Assembly: GCF_025403375.1 (NCBI RefSeq)
Contig: NZ_JAMPTM010000022.1
Span: 1-44,859, forward strand
Origin: Frankia gtarii
GTDB lineage: Bacteria > Actinomycetota > Actinomycetes > Frankiales > Frankiaceae
Direction: 5' to 3'
Length of the DNA stretch: 44,859 nucleotides
Under the pieces are notes generated by a model. It searched no databases. It was not told the DNA's origin and worked only from the letters and a program-made list of their open reading frames with translations. The position numbers and the translations under genes are program-made. Numbering within the stretch: the stretch's first letter is position 1; each line of letters begins with the position of its first letter. Shown here one piece after another: positions 1 to 7,259 of the stretch.

Positions 1-35
1 GACCTGGACGCCGGCCCGGGGCCGGCGTCCAGGTC
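1..35. repeat. Perfect hairpin at left contig end
   Basis: A 16-bp perfect inverted repeat (arms 1-16 and 20-35) with a 3-base loop. It has the form of a strong GC-rich terminator stem, but no T-run follows. It may terminate a gene lying to the left of the window. Such a stem also commonly breaks short-read assemblies, which would explain why the sequence starts exactly here. Confidence 0.6.
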
Positions 36-82
36 GGAAATGAGGGGCGCGGCGCGGCGGTGAGCCGGTAGAAGGTTGAGTC

Positions 83-664
83 ATGCCGTCTCTCGAACCG
101 GTGGAGATCACCGCCGGCCGCCTCCATCTACGCCCCTGGCGCCCCTACGACGTCGACGCCGTCCACCAGGCCTGCCAGGATCCGGAGATCCCCCGGTGGA
201 CGAGGTTGCCCACCCCGTACGGACGCCACCACGCCGAGGACTTCGTCACCCGAGAGGCCCCCCGGACCTGGGCAGACGGGACCGGAGCCGCGTTCGCGGT
301 GGTCGACGCGATGACCGAGCAACTGCTGGCCTCGGTCGCACTGCTTCGGATAACCGCCCTCGGCGACGCCGAGATCGGCTACTGGTGTGCGGCTCCGGCG
401 CGCGGCCAGGGCGTGATGTCACAGGCGGTGGCGACGCTGACCCGGTGGGCCTTCGGGGCGCTGGGACTGGCCCGGATCGAATGGCGGGCCGCGGTGGGCA
501 ACGTCGCTTCCCTCCGGGTGGCCGAGAAGAACGGATACACCTTGGAGGGAACCCTGCGACACGCCCTGGTGGTGGGCGGCGGCCGGCGGGTCGACTGCTG
601 GGTGGGCTCGCGGCTCCCGGGCGACCCGCCCCCGCCCGGGGACCCACGGCGAGGACTCAGGTGA
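83..664 (+). CDS. GNAT family N-acetyltransferase (RimJ/RimL type)
   Basis: A 193-aa protein of about the usual length for RimJ/RimL-like GNAT enzymes, which transfer acetyl from acetyl-CoA to an amine such as a protein N-terminus or a small molecule. The N-terminal phrase RLHLRPWRPYDVDAV is the typical beta-1/alpha-1 start. The acetyl-CoA binding segment is seen in YWCAAPARGQGVMSQAV (about residues 108-124), followed by GLARIEWRAAVGNVASLRVAEKNGY, the usual second half with its N-x-x-S-x-R-V-x-E-K-x-G-Y signature. GAAGG lies 8 bases before the ATG. The substrate cannot be told. The 3' end overlaps the convergent response-regulator gene by 8 bp, so there is no room for a terminator between them. 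Confidence 0.9.
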   Translation: MPSLEPVEITAGRLHLRPWRPYDVDAVHQACQDPEIPRWTRLPTPYGRHHAEDFVTREAPRTWADGTGAAFAVVDAMTEQLLASVALLRITALGDAEIGYWCAAPARGQGVMSQAVATLTRWAFGALGLARIEWRAAVGNVASLRVAEKNGYTLEGTLRHALVVGGGRRVDCWVGSRLPGDPPPPGDPRRGLR

Positions 665-1370
665 TTTCGAGAAGTTTCTCCCGCACCGCGTAGACCACCG
701 CCTCCATCCTGGAATGCAACTGCAGCTTCTCCAGGATGTTGCGGATGTGGTTCTTGACGGTGTTCTCGCTGATGTAGAGCTGCTTGGCGATGTCGCGGTT
801 GTTCATGCCCTTGGCGACGAGACGCAGCACCTCCATCTCCCGGTCGGTGAGCCGGGGGGTGGGTAGCTGCGGCCGGTCGTCCTTGTTCTTGATCATCGCC
901 GCGAACTCGCTGAGCAGCTTCGACGCCATCGACGGGCTGATCAGGCTCTGCCCGCCGTAGACGGCGCGAATGTCCGCGGCGACCTCGTCGATGGAGATCT
1001 CCTTGAGCAGGTAGCCCATGGCCCCTGCCTTGATCGCGTCGTAGAGGTCGGCCTCCTCGTCACTGATCGTCAGCATGACGATCTTTGCGCTCGGCACCGA
1101 CTCCTTGATGGCGCTCGTGGCGTCGATCCCGCCGCGGCGCGGCATCCGCACGTCCATGAGCACGATGTCGGGAGCCATCTCCTTCGCCATGATCACGGCC
1201 TCGGACCCGTCCGCAGCCTCCCCGACGACCTCGATGTCGACCTCCTGGCCCAGCACCATCTCCAACCCGCGCCGGAACAGAGCATGGTCGTCGACGATGA
1301 GCACCCGGATGGGGTTCGCCTCCGATGGCGTCGGCAGCACCTCCTCAGAGCGCTGCTCCTCCACCGTCAT
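657..1370 (-). CDS. NarL/FixJ-family two-component response regulator
   Basis: A 237-aa cytoplasmic DNA-binding response regulator. The receiver domain (residues 22-140) has the acidic pair D27-D28, the phospho-acceptor D73 in IVLMDVRMP, and K123 in GYLLKE. The C-terminal LuxR helix-turn-helix (about 172-230) reads LTDREMEVLRLVAKGMNNRDIAKQLY and so on. A strong ribosome site AGGAGGT precedes the ATG. No histidine kinase is adjacent, so the partner is unknown. The gene lies just downstream of hpf on the same strand, but a strong stem-loop at 1402-1437 separates them, suggesting its own promoter or read-through control. The 20 N-terminal residues before the receiver are an unstructured extension. 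Confidence 0.93.
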   Translation of the reverse strand: MTVEEQRSEEVLPTPSEANPIRVLIVDDHALFRRGLEMVLGQEVDIEVVGEAADGSEAVIMAKEMAPDIVLMDVRMPRRGGIDATSAIKESVPSAKIVMLTISDEEADLYDAIKAGAMGYLLKEISIDEVAADIRAVYGGQSLISPSMASKLLSEFAAMIKNKDDRPQLPTPRLTDREMEVLRLVAKGMNNRDIAKQLYISENTVKNHIRNILEKLQLHSRMEAVVYAVREKLLEIT

Positions 1371-1401
1371 CTGACCTCCTAAGGACCATTTTCACCCGGG
1401 T

Positions 1402-1437
1402 CACGCCACCCCGCGCGACTACACGCGGGGTGGCGTG
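1402..1437 (-). terminator. Stem-loop after hpf
   Basis: A perfect 14-bp inverted repeat (1402-1415 and 1424-1437) with an 8-base loop, about 65 bp past the hpf stop and 32 bp before the response-regulator start, both read leftwards. There is no U-tract, as is common in actinobacterial terminators. It may act as a terminator or attenuator between the two genes. Confidence 0.6.
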
Positions 1438-1502
1438 CCGTGCACTCCGACACCCGAGGCAAATGGTCCCACGTCAGCCGGTCGACGTGACCTGCAGATC
1501 GT

Positions 1503-2297
1503 CTAAAGAGCGGCCGAGCTCGCGAACGCGCCGCGATCCTGCACCGATCGGCTCACCTCACGGTGCGCGTCCAGTGACGCGGCGACCGCCGCCCCGGCCG
1601 AGCCCGCGAGCCTGATCACGCCGTAGTCGTAGCCGACGCGGCGGTAGACGACGCTGGGCAGGCCGAGGTCGACGTCCAGGAAGAGGTAAAAATCATGCCC
1701 GACCAGCTCCATGTTGGACAGGGCATCCTCGAGCGTCATCGCGTCGGCCTCGTGCGTCTTCTCCCGCACGACCAGCGGTGCCTGGTCCGCCGCCTCTCCC
1801 TGGCCGGCTGGGCTGCCGGCGGCGGCGAGCGCGTCGGCGGGGGCCGCGACGACCGGGCGCGCCGAACTTCCCGCGGACGGTTGCGCCTCGGCGGCGGGAC
1901 GCAGGTCGGCCGGCCGAGTGCCCTCGAGGGGCATCAGGCTCTCCAGGGGCACGGAAGTGATGCCGGCCGGCTTGGCGCCGGCGTGGTTGGCGTGGTGGCG
2001 GACCCGCCGGTCGGCAGCGCGACGCAGGCGCTCGGCAAGCTTGCCGGTGGCCAGATCGAGGGCGGCGTAGCAGTCGGCGGCGGCGGCCTCGGCCCGGATC
2101 ACCGGACCCCGCGAGTACACGGTGAGTTCGACCCGGTCGCAGACATGAGACAGCCGGGGGTTGTGTTCCTTCGACAGCTCGACGTCGACACTGATGATGT
2201 TCGAGTCCAGCCGCTCCAACTTGGCGAGCTTGGCCTCGACATGGTTGCGGAACCGTTCCGAAACCACGGTGTGCCTGCCCTTGACCACGATGTCCAC
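1503..2297 (-). CDS. Long-form ribosome hibernation promoting factor
   Basis: A 264-aa ribosome-associated factor that in this family dimerises 70S ribosomes into inactive 100S particles. The N-terminal domain (1-100) starts MDIVVKGRHTVVSERFRNHVEAKLAKLERL and holds the S30AE/YfiA fold. An Ala/Pro-rich linker of about 80 residues follows. The C-terminal dimerisation domain (about 205-260) contains MTLEDALSNMELVGHDFYLF and PSVVYRRVGYDYGVI. I chose the GTG at 2297 because GGGAGG lies 8 bases upstream and the family homology begins there. An in-frame GTG at 2429 would add 44 residues unlike the family. ComF lies upstream on the same strand, the usual actinobacterial order. Confidence 0.92.
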   Translation of the reverse strand: MDIVVKGRHTVVSERFRNHVEAKLAKLERLDSNIISVDVELSKEHNPRLSHVCDRVELTVYSRGPVIRAEAAAADCYAALDLATGKLAERLRRAADRRVRHHANHAGAKPAGITSVPLESLMPLEGTRPADLRPAAEAQPSAGSSARPVVAAPADALAAAGSPAGQGEAADQAPLVVREKTHEADAMTLEDALSNMELVGHDFYLFLDVDLGLPSVVYRRVGYDYGVIRLAGSAGAAVAASLDAHREVSRSVQDRGAFASSAAL

Positions 2298-2623
2298 GCG
2301 ATCCACCTCCCGTTCGCCATTCCCGGCGACGCGGCTTGCGCCAGCGGCCAGCCGTGCGCCGGCGAGTTGCGGCGTCTCCCGGGATACGCCCGGCCTTGGG
2401 CCGAGACGATCCACGGACGCCCTGTCCACGGTTGTCGCACCTTCCGTCGTGCCGTTTGCGGTCAGTCGCCCGCGTTCGGCTCCTTCCCCTCTGCGGCGGT
2501 CCTACTCCGCCCGTCAGCCCAGCATCCACACGACACGTGCGCTACGCCGACAGGCACGAGGACCCGCCACCGCCCGTTCCTTCGCCCCTTGCGAGCAGAC
2601 CCGGACGGTGCGTACCGGCAGTT
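2298..2623. other. Intergenic region upstream of hpf
   Basis: 326 bp between the comF-like stop and the hpf start. No gene recognised. It presumably carries the hpf promoter, but I see no clear -35/-10 pair on the minus strand. Confidence 0.5.
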
Positions 2624-3433
2624 TCACCCCGACGGGCCGTGGATCGCGGGTAGGGCGGCTTTTCCGCGCGTCGGATCGACCACGGCGACCACGGCGACCG
2701 CAGCGGTGCGCACGGAGGCGGCCCGCAGCGCCCGCACCGCCTCGGCCACCGTCGCCCCAGTCGTCAGCACGTCGTCGATGACGATGACCCGCGCGCCCGC
2801 CGGTAATGCCGCGCGCCGAGCCGCCCGCGCAGGATTGGCCAGCTCGAAGGCGCCGGCGAGGTTCGCCGCCCGCGCCGTGGCACCCAGCCCGGCCTGGTCG
2901 GCGAGCCGGCGCACCGCCCGCAGCACAGGCGCGACATGCACCCGGTGACCGTGGCGGCGCAGCACAGCGGCTGCTGCGGAACACAGCAGGGCGAGATGAT
3001 CGAAGCCGCGCCGGCGACGGGCCGCCGCGGTCGAGGGGACCGGCACAAGCACGACCGCAGGCGCGGGTGGCGACGGGACCCAGACGCCGGTGGGCCCACC
3101 CGAGGCGGCCGGGAGCGCCCGCGCGACCGCACGGGCCAGTGCGGCCCCCAGCGGCCGGGCGGCATCCACCCGGCCGCGCTCCTTGTAGGCCAACAGCAGC
3201 GACCGGACCCGGCCACCGTAGTGAGCCGCCGCCAGGCACGGCGGCAGCCCCCGCCGCCGCGGGGTGGCCATGGGACCCGCGACGGCGAGGAAGGCTGGAC
3301 CGCGCAGCTCCGCGGCGCATGCCCGGCACACCGACGCCCCGCGACCACCGCAGCCGGCGCAGGACAGCGGCACGATCAGGTCGGCGAGGATCGCCAGGTT
3401 CCGGGCGAGCAGGGGCAGGAATGCGCGGGCCAT
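2624..3433 (-). CDS. ComF family phosphoribosyltransferase-like protein
   Basis: A 269-aa ComF-family protein. The N-terminal zinc motif is CAGCGGRGASVCRAC (about residues 24-38) and the PRPP-binding loop near the C-terminus is VIVIDDVLTTGATVAEA. The intermediate RRRGFDHLALL and QAGLGATARAANLAGAF segments also match the family. ComF is linked to DNA uptake in competent bacteria. In actinobacteria it is conserved next to hpf with unknown role. The start is uncertain: ATG at 3433 or ATG at 3463 (10 more residues), neither with a strong ribosome site. The stop overlaps nothing, and hpf follows 326 bp downstream. Confidence 0.88.
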   Translation of the reverse strand: MARAFLPLLARNLAILADLIVPLSCAGCGGRGASVCRACAAELRGPAFLAVAGPMATPRRRGLPPCLAAAHYGGRVRSLLLAYKERGRVDAARPLGAALARAVARALPAASGGPTGVWVPSPPAPAVVLVPVPSTAAARRRRGFDHLALLCSAAAAVLRRHGHRVHVAPVLRAVRRLADQAGLGATARAANLAGAFELANPARAARRAALPAGARVIVIDDVLTTGATVAEAVRALRAASVRTAAVAVVAVVDPTRGKAALPAIHGPSG

Positions 3434-3587
3434 GAAGGGAAGGATCACCGTCGACCGAGGCATTCGCCAGCCCCCGCGGCCGATCTGTGGACAACGCACC
3501 CCGCGAATTGCGCGCGGGGTGTGGACACGCATGGACACCCACGCATGGACACCCACGGGTGGCCGAGCCGAGATGCCCGGGCCCAGC

Positions 3588-3641
3588 GGCATCGGCATCG
3601 GCATCGGCATCGGCATCGGCATCGGCATCGGCATCGGCATC
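3588..3641. repeat. (GGCATC)9 hexanucleotide microsatellite
   Basis: Nine uninterrupted copies of GGCATC. It sits in noncoding DNA between divergent genes. Copy number of such arrays is prone to slippage. Confidence 0.95.
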
Positions 3642-3921
3642 GGCAGGTCATCGCACGGCGGCCCGGCGCAGTCTGAGACGATCGGCGCCGGGCGGATCAT
3701 CCCCCTGAGACGGACCGTGCGAGGTGCAGCCGATCGGAAGCACATCCGGGCAGCCGATTCCGACCGCATCCGGCACCATTCGCGTGCCGGCCTCGGCGCA
3801 CCCGTCCCAGGGACGGAAACCGGACAACAGCAGAGCAGCCCCGCTCGGCGTCCGTCCCCGGGCAGATCCCTGACCGGAAAAACCTGGAGCCCCGCGCTCT
3901 CCACGAGCGACCGTGAGACGT

Positions 3922-3996
3922 GAGCGACCGCAGGACCGTTGAACGACTGCAGGACCGTTGAACGACCGCAGGATTTCGAACGACCGCAGGACCGAT
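3922..3996. repeat. 19-bp degenerate tandem repeat upstream of the MoxR operon
   Basis: Four units at 3922-3940, 3941-3959, 3960-3977 (one base short) and 3978-3996, each close to GAACGACCGCAGGACCGTT. The array ends about 50 bp before the start codon at 4049, so it lies in the probable promoter or leader of the operon. Confidence 0.85.
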
Positions 3997-4048
3997 GAGC
4001 GGCGCCCGGCCCAGGAGCGACGCCCGAACGACGAGTGGAGACACATCG

Positions 4049-5098
4049 ATGACCGACGGACCCGGCTGGGCCACGCCCGGCACATCGTCGCCCCCGGGCG
4101 ACGGTTCCGCCGGGCCGTCGTGGGGCACGCCGCAGCCTCACGACGGGTGGGGGCGTCCCGACCAGCCCGTCGACCAGCCGTCGGTGCTTCCCGGCGCGCC
4201 CCCGCAGGGCGGGCCGGGGGGATGGCGCGGACCCCCGGCCGGTCCACCGGGACCGTGGCGCTGGGGGGCGGCGGCGCCCAGGCCGGGGATCATCCCGCTG
4301 CGTCCGCTGGCACTCGGCGAGATCCTGGACGGCACCTTCGCCACGATCCGCGAGAACCCGGGCGCGACCATCGGGGTGACGCTCGCGTCCGCGACCGTCG
4401 TCGAGACGATCTCGACGGTGGTACGGATCAGCACGGAGCACGCCTCGACGACGGTGTCGGTGCTGAGCACCCTCGCGACCGTCGCGCTCGACCTCGTTCT
4501 CGGGCTGTTCCTGTCCGGCGTGCTCAGTGTGGTCGTGAGCGAGGCGACGCTGGGCAGCCGCATCGGCCCGATCGAGGCCGTCCGACGGGTCGCCCCGCGT
4601 CTCGGCGGCCTGTTCGCCCTCACGATCATCGTTACGGCGGCGGTGGCACTCGGGCTGGTCGCTCTGCTCGTCGGCGCCGTCGTCGTGGGCGTCTATCTGG
4701 GGCTGTCGACGCCCGCGTACGTCCTCGAGGGCGGCGGAGTGCGCCATGCCCTGCGCCGGTCGGTGACGATCGTGCGCGGCTCCTGGTGGCGGACGCTGGG
4801 CATCCTCGTTCTCACAGCGCTCGTCGCGTTCATGCTCAGTGGGGTCATCGCCTTCGTCACCGCGGTGATCCTGGGGTCGTCGTCGATGTTCGGCGACTTC
4901 GGCGACGGCGACCTCACGGTGACCGGCCACATCGTCGAGGGGCTCGGCAACCTGCTGGCCACGACGATCTCGACGCCGATCGTCTCCGGCACGGTCGTGC
5001 TGCTGTACATCGATCTACGGATCCGGCGGGAGGGGTTGGACATCGCCCTCGCCGAGGCCGCACGGGCCCGCGCGGCCGGGGTGAGGACGCCCGGATGA
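4049..5098 (+). CDS. Multi-pass membrane protein, first gene of MoxR/DUF58 operon
   Basis: A 349-aa protein. The first 80 residues are Gly/Pro/Trp-rich and cytoplasmic-looking. The sequence LRPLALGEILDGTFATIRENPGATIGVTLAS then opens a membrane domain with about six hydrophobic segments, matching the family often annotated as glycerophosphoryl diester phosphodiesterase membrane domain. No catalytic phosphodiesterase domain is present. GTGGAG lies 8 bases before the ATG at 4049. An in-frame ATG at 3995 would run into the repeat array. It overlaps the next gene by ATGA. The function is unknown. Position suggests it works with the downstream DUF4129, DUF4350, MoxR and DUF58 proteins at the membrane. 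Confidence 0.8.
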   Translation: MTDGPGWATPGTSSPPGDGSAGPSWGTPQPHDGWGRPDQPVDQPSVLPGAPPQGGPGGWRGPPAGPPGPWRWGAAAPRPGIIPLRPLALGEILDGTFATIRENPGATIGVTLASATVVETISTVVRISTEHASTTVSVLSTLATVALDLVLGLFLSGVLSVVVSEATLGSRIGPIEAVRRVAPRLGGLFALTIIVTAAVALGLVALLVGAVVVGVYLGLSTPAYVLEGGGVRHALRRSVTIVRGSWWRTLGILVLTALVAFMLSGVIAFVTAVILGSSSMFGDFGDGDLTVTGHIVEGLGNLLATTISTPIVSGTVVLLYIDLRIRREGLDIALAEAARARAAGVRTPG

Positions 5099-5844
5099 CA
5101 CTGGGCGGTCCGGTCACCCGCGACGGTGCCCGGGAGGAGGCGCGCCGCGAGCTGTCGGACCGCGTCTACGGCGACAGCGGGTCGCACTGGTGGAACCGGC
5201 TGCTCAGCTGGATCGGCGACCGGGTCGCCGACCTGTTCGACTGGGTACTGCCGCACAGCGGAACCGGCGGCGGCTCGCGCGGGCTCGGAGTCCTCGCGCT
5301 CGTGGCGGTACTCGTCGTCGGGGCGATCGCGGTGCGATGGTGGCTGGGTCCGGTCCGGCGGACCGCGCGGGCGCGGCAGACGGCCGCGGACGACCTGTCC
5401 AGCCCGCTGACCGCCGCGCAGCTGCGGGTCGAGGCCGACCGGCACGCGGCCGACGAGAACTACGCGCGGGCGGTGCGCTCCCGGCTGCGGGCGATCGTGC
5501 GGATGCTCGAGGAGAAGGGCGTGCTCGATCCGCGCCCCGGGCGCACCGCCGGTGAGCTTGTCGCCGAGGTCGCCCGGATCGCCCCGGCCGCCGACCGCGG
5601 TCCGGGTGGTCCGGGTGGTCCGGGTGGTCCGGGTGGTCCGGACGGCTCCGGCCATGCCTCGGGCGGCGGGCAGGCTGCCCTGGCCGCCGCGGTAGAGATC
5701 TTCAGCGAGATCTGGTACGGCGGGCGCCCGGCCACCGCCGCCGGGTACCAGGCGCTCGTCGATGCGGACACCGCGCTGTCTCACCTGCGGCGCGGCATGG
5801 GTGGGCGAGACAGCGCGGCGGGCAGCCTCGCGGTGCCGGCATGA
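5095..5844 (+). CDS. DUF4129 domain protein
   Basis: A 249-aa protein with one central transmembrane helix (about 65-85, GLGVLALVAVLVVGAIAVRWWLG). The C-terminal cytoplasmic DUF4129 domain contains AQLRVEADRHAADENYARAVRSRLRAIVRMLEEKGVL and, near the end, AVEIFSEIWYGGRPATAAGYQALVDAD, both family hallmarks. A run of Gly-Gly-Pro repeats, coded by four copies of a 9-bp unit at about 5602-5640, interrupts the domain and may be a hypervariable linker. ATGA overlaps at both ends show translational coupling with its neighbours. DUF4129 proteins commonly accompany MoxR and DUF58 genes. Biochemical role unknown. Confidence 0.88.
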   Translation: MTLGGPVTRDGAREEARRELSDRVYGDSGSHWWNRLLSWIGDRVADLFDWVLPHSGTGGGSRGLGVLALVAVLVVGAIAVRWWLGPVRRTARARQTAADDLSSPLTAAQLRVEADRHAADENYARAVRSRLRAIVRMLEEKGVLDPRPGRTAGELVAEVARIAPAADRGPGGPGGPGGPGGPDGSGHASGGGQAALAAAVEIFSEIWYGGRPATAAGYQALVDADTALSHLRRGMGGRDSAAGSLAVPA

Positions 5845-7259
5845 CGGCCAGCGGCACCCTGGCCCCCGGCGGCACCAGCGCGGATGGCGTTTCGCCCAGC
5901 GCGGTGCGTAGCGGCCCTCGGCCGCCGGCGGTGCGTCGCGGGGTCCTCGTGGTGGCCGTCGTCGGCGCCCTGCTGCTTGGCTTCCTGCTGGTCACCGCCC
6001 TGGTCACCCGCCCGGCCGGACGGCCGGCGCTGGACCCGGCATCGGCCGAGTCCGACGGGACCCGCGCGTTGGCCCAGATTTTGCGCTCCCGCGGCGTGGT
6101 GGTGTCCCCCGCGGACGCCGTGCCCGCGGGGTCGGCCGGCCAGCAGGACACTCTCGTCGTCGTCCGCCCCGGACGGCTGACCCACGATGCGCTCACCGGT
6201 CTGCTCGGTCGCGTCTGGCGGGGCTCCGACGTCGTGCTGGTGGCACCGGGCGACGCCGTACTGGACGCGCTTGACGTGGGCGTCGTCACAGCCGACCGGC
6301 AGCCGGCGGACGGCGGGTCCGACCCGCGTTGCGCGATGCCCGAGGCGGCGGCGGCAGGCAGCGTCACGATCGGCGGGAGTCGCGCCTTTACCCGGGCCGA
6401 CGATGGTGATCTTGGCGACATGAAGTTGACTCTGTGCTACGGCGATCCACCCGGCGCGGCCCAGCTTGCGGTGCTCACCCCCGGCCGGGCCGCAGCGGGG
6501 CCCGCGGCCGGGCGGCTGGTTCTGCTCGGCTCCGCGGACTTCCTCACCAATCAGGAGCTGGCCCACTCGGGCAACGCGGCGCTCGCTCTCGGCCTGCTCG
6601 CCCGGCATCCCACGCTGTCCTGGATCACCCCGGCCGCGGATGCCAACGGCGGGGTCGGTACCCGCAGCGTGGCCGAGCTGCTGCCCGCCGGGTTTCGCTG
6701 GGCCTGCCTGCAGGCCGGAGTCGTGCTGGTGCTGCTGGCGCTGTGGCGGGGGCGGCGGCTGGGACCGCCGGTGCCCGAGCCGCTGCCCGTGATCGTGCGG
6801 GCCGCGGAGACGGTGGAGGGTCGCGGCCGGCTCTACGCCGCCGCGCACGCCCGCGACCGGGCCGCCGATGCGCTGCGGGCCGGCACCCGGGTTCGGCTGG
6901 CGGAACGCATCGGGCTGCCGGCATTCGCCGGACCAGGCGGGGCACCCGGACCCGATCCCGTAGCCCTCGTGGCCTCCATCAGCGAACGGGCCGGGCGGTC
7001 ACCCTCGGAAATCGGATCGCTCCTGTACGGTTCGGGCATGCCGCCGCAGACCACCGGCGTGCCCAGCCCGATCGGGCGGGCCCGGGACCGCTACCAGTCG
7101 CGCCGCCTCCCGCCGGACGTATCCCGGCCGCCAGCGCAGGCGGCGGACGGCGGGCCCGGCCCCCGCCGCGGCACCGGCCGGCCGGGCGAGCGGGATGCCG
7201 CGCTGCTCGCTCTGGCCCGGGCGCTCGACGAACTCGACCGACAGGTAGGTGGACGGTGA
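5841..7259 (+). CDS. DUF4350 domain membrane protein
   Basis: A 472-aa protein. A transmembrane helix lies near residues 32-55 (VLVVAVVGALLLGFLLVTAL). The external DUF4350 domain has SAESDGTRALAQILRSRGVVV, the usual family opening. A second hydrophobic helix lies near 285-305 (WACLQAGVVLVLLALWRGRRLGPP), followed by a cytoplasmic tail of about 150 residues starting PEPLPVIVRAAETVEGRGRLY. It overlaps the DUF4129 gene by ATGA and the MoxR gene by GTGA. Family members sit between DUF4129 and MoxR in many actinobacteria and are thought to belong to one membrane complex. No catalytic motif is recognised. Confidence 0.88.
   Translation: MTASGTLAPGGTSADGVSPSAVRSGPRPPAVRRGVLVVAVVGALLLGFLLVTALVTRPAGRPALDPASAESDGTRALAQILRSRGVVVSPADAVPAGSAGQQDTLVVVRPGRLTHDALTGLLGRVWRGSDVVLVAPGDAVLDALDVGVVTADRQPADGGSDPRCAMPEAAAAGSVTIGGSRAFTRADDGDLGDMKLTLCYGDPPGAAQLAVLTPGRAAAGPAAGRLVLLGSADFLTNQELAHSGNAALALGLLARHPTLSWITPAADANGGVGTRSVAELLPAGFRWACLQAGVVLVLLALWRGRRLGPPVPEPLPVIVRAAETVEGRGRLYAAAHARDRAADALRAGTRVRLAERIGLPAFAGPGGAPGPDPVALVASISERAGRSPSEIGSLLYGSGMPPQTTGVPSPIGRARDRYQSRRLPPDVSRPPAQAADGGPGPRRGTGRPGERDAALLALARALDELDRQVGGR

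Larger units (their letters stand above)
3464..4048. other. Repeat-rich divergent intergenic region
   Basis: About 585 bp between the leftward comF-like gene and the rightward membrane-protein operon. It holds a near-direct repeat of a 15-bp unit around 3530-3558, the hexamer array at 3588-3641 and the 19-bp tandem array at 3922-3996. No protein-coding content recognised. Any reading through the hexamer array is low-complexity Met-Pro or Gly-Ile. In relatives as I recall them, mtrA-mtrB-lpqB lie next to comF; none is seen here. Confidence 0.5.

Noticed and set aside
3588-3641. CRISPR array from regularly repeated units
   Set aside because: The units are 6 bp with no spacers, so it is a simple microsatellite. 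No CRISPR-like repeat-spacer structure or cas gene was found in the window.
2624-4930. A long leftward reading frame (768 codons) running through the hexamer array with a Met-Pro repeat
   Set aside because: Only its last third matches a known family (ComF). The upstream part is antisense to the membrane-protein gene and crosses noncoding repeats.
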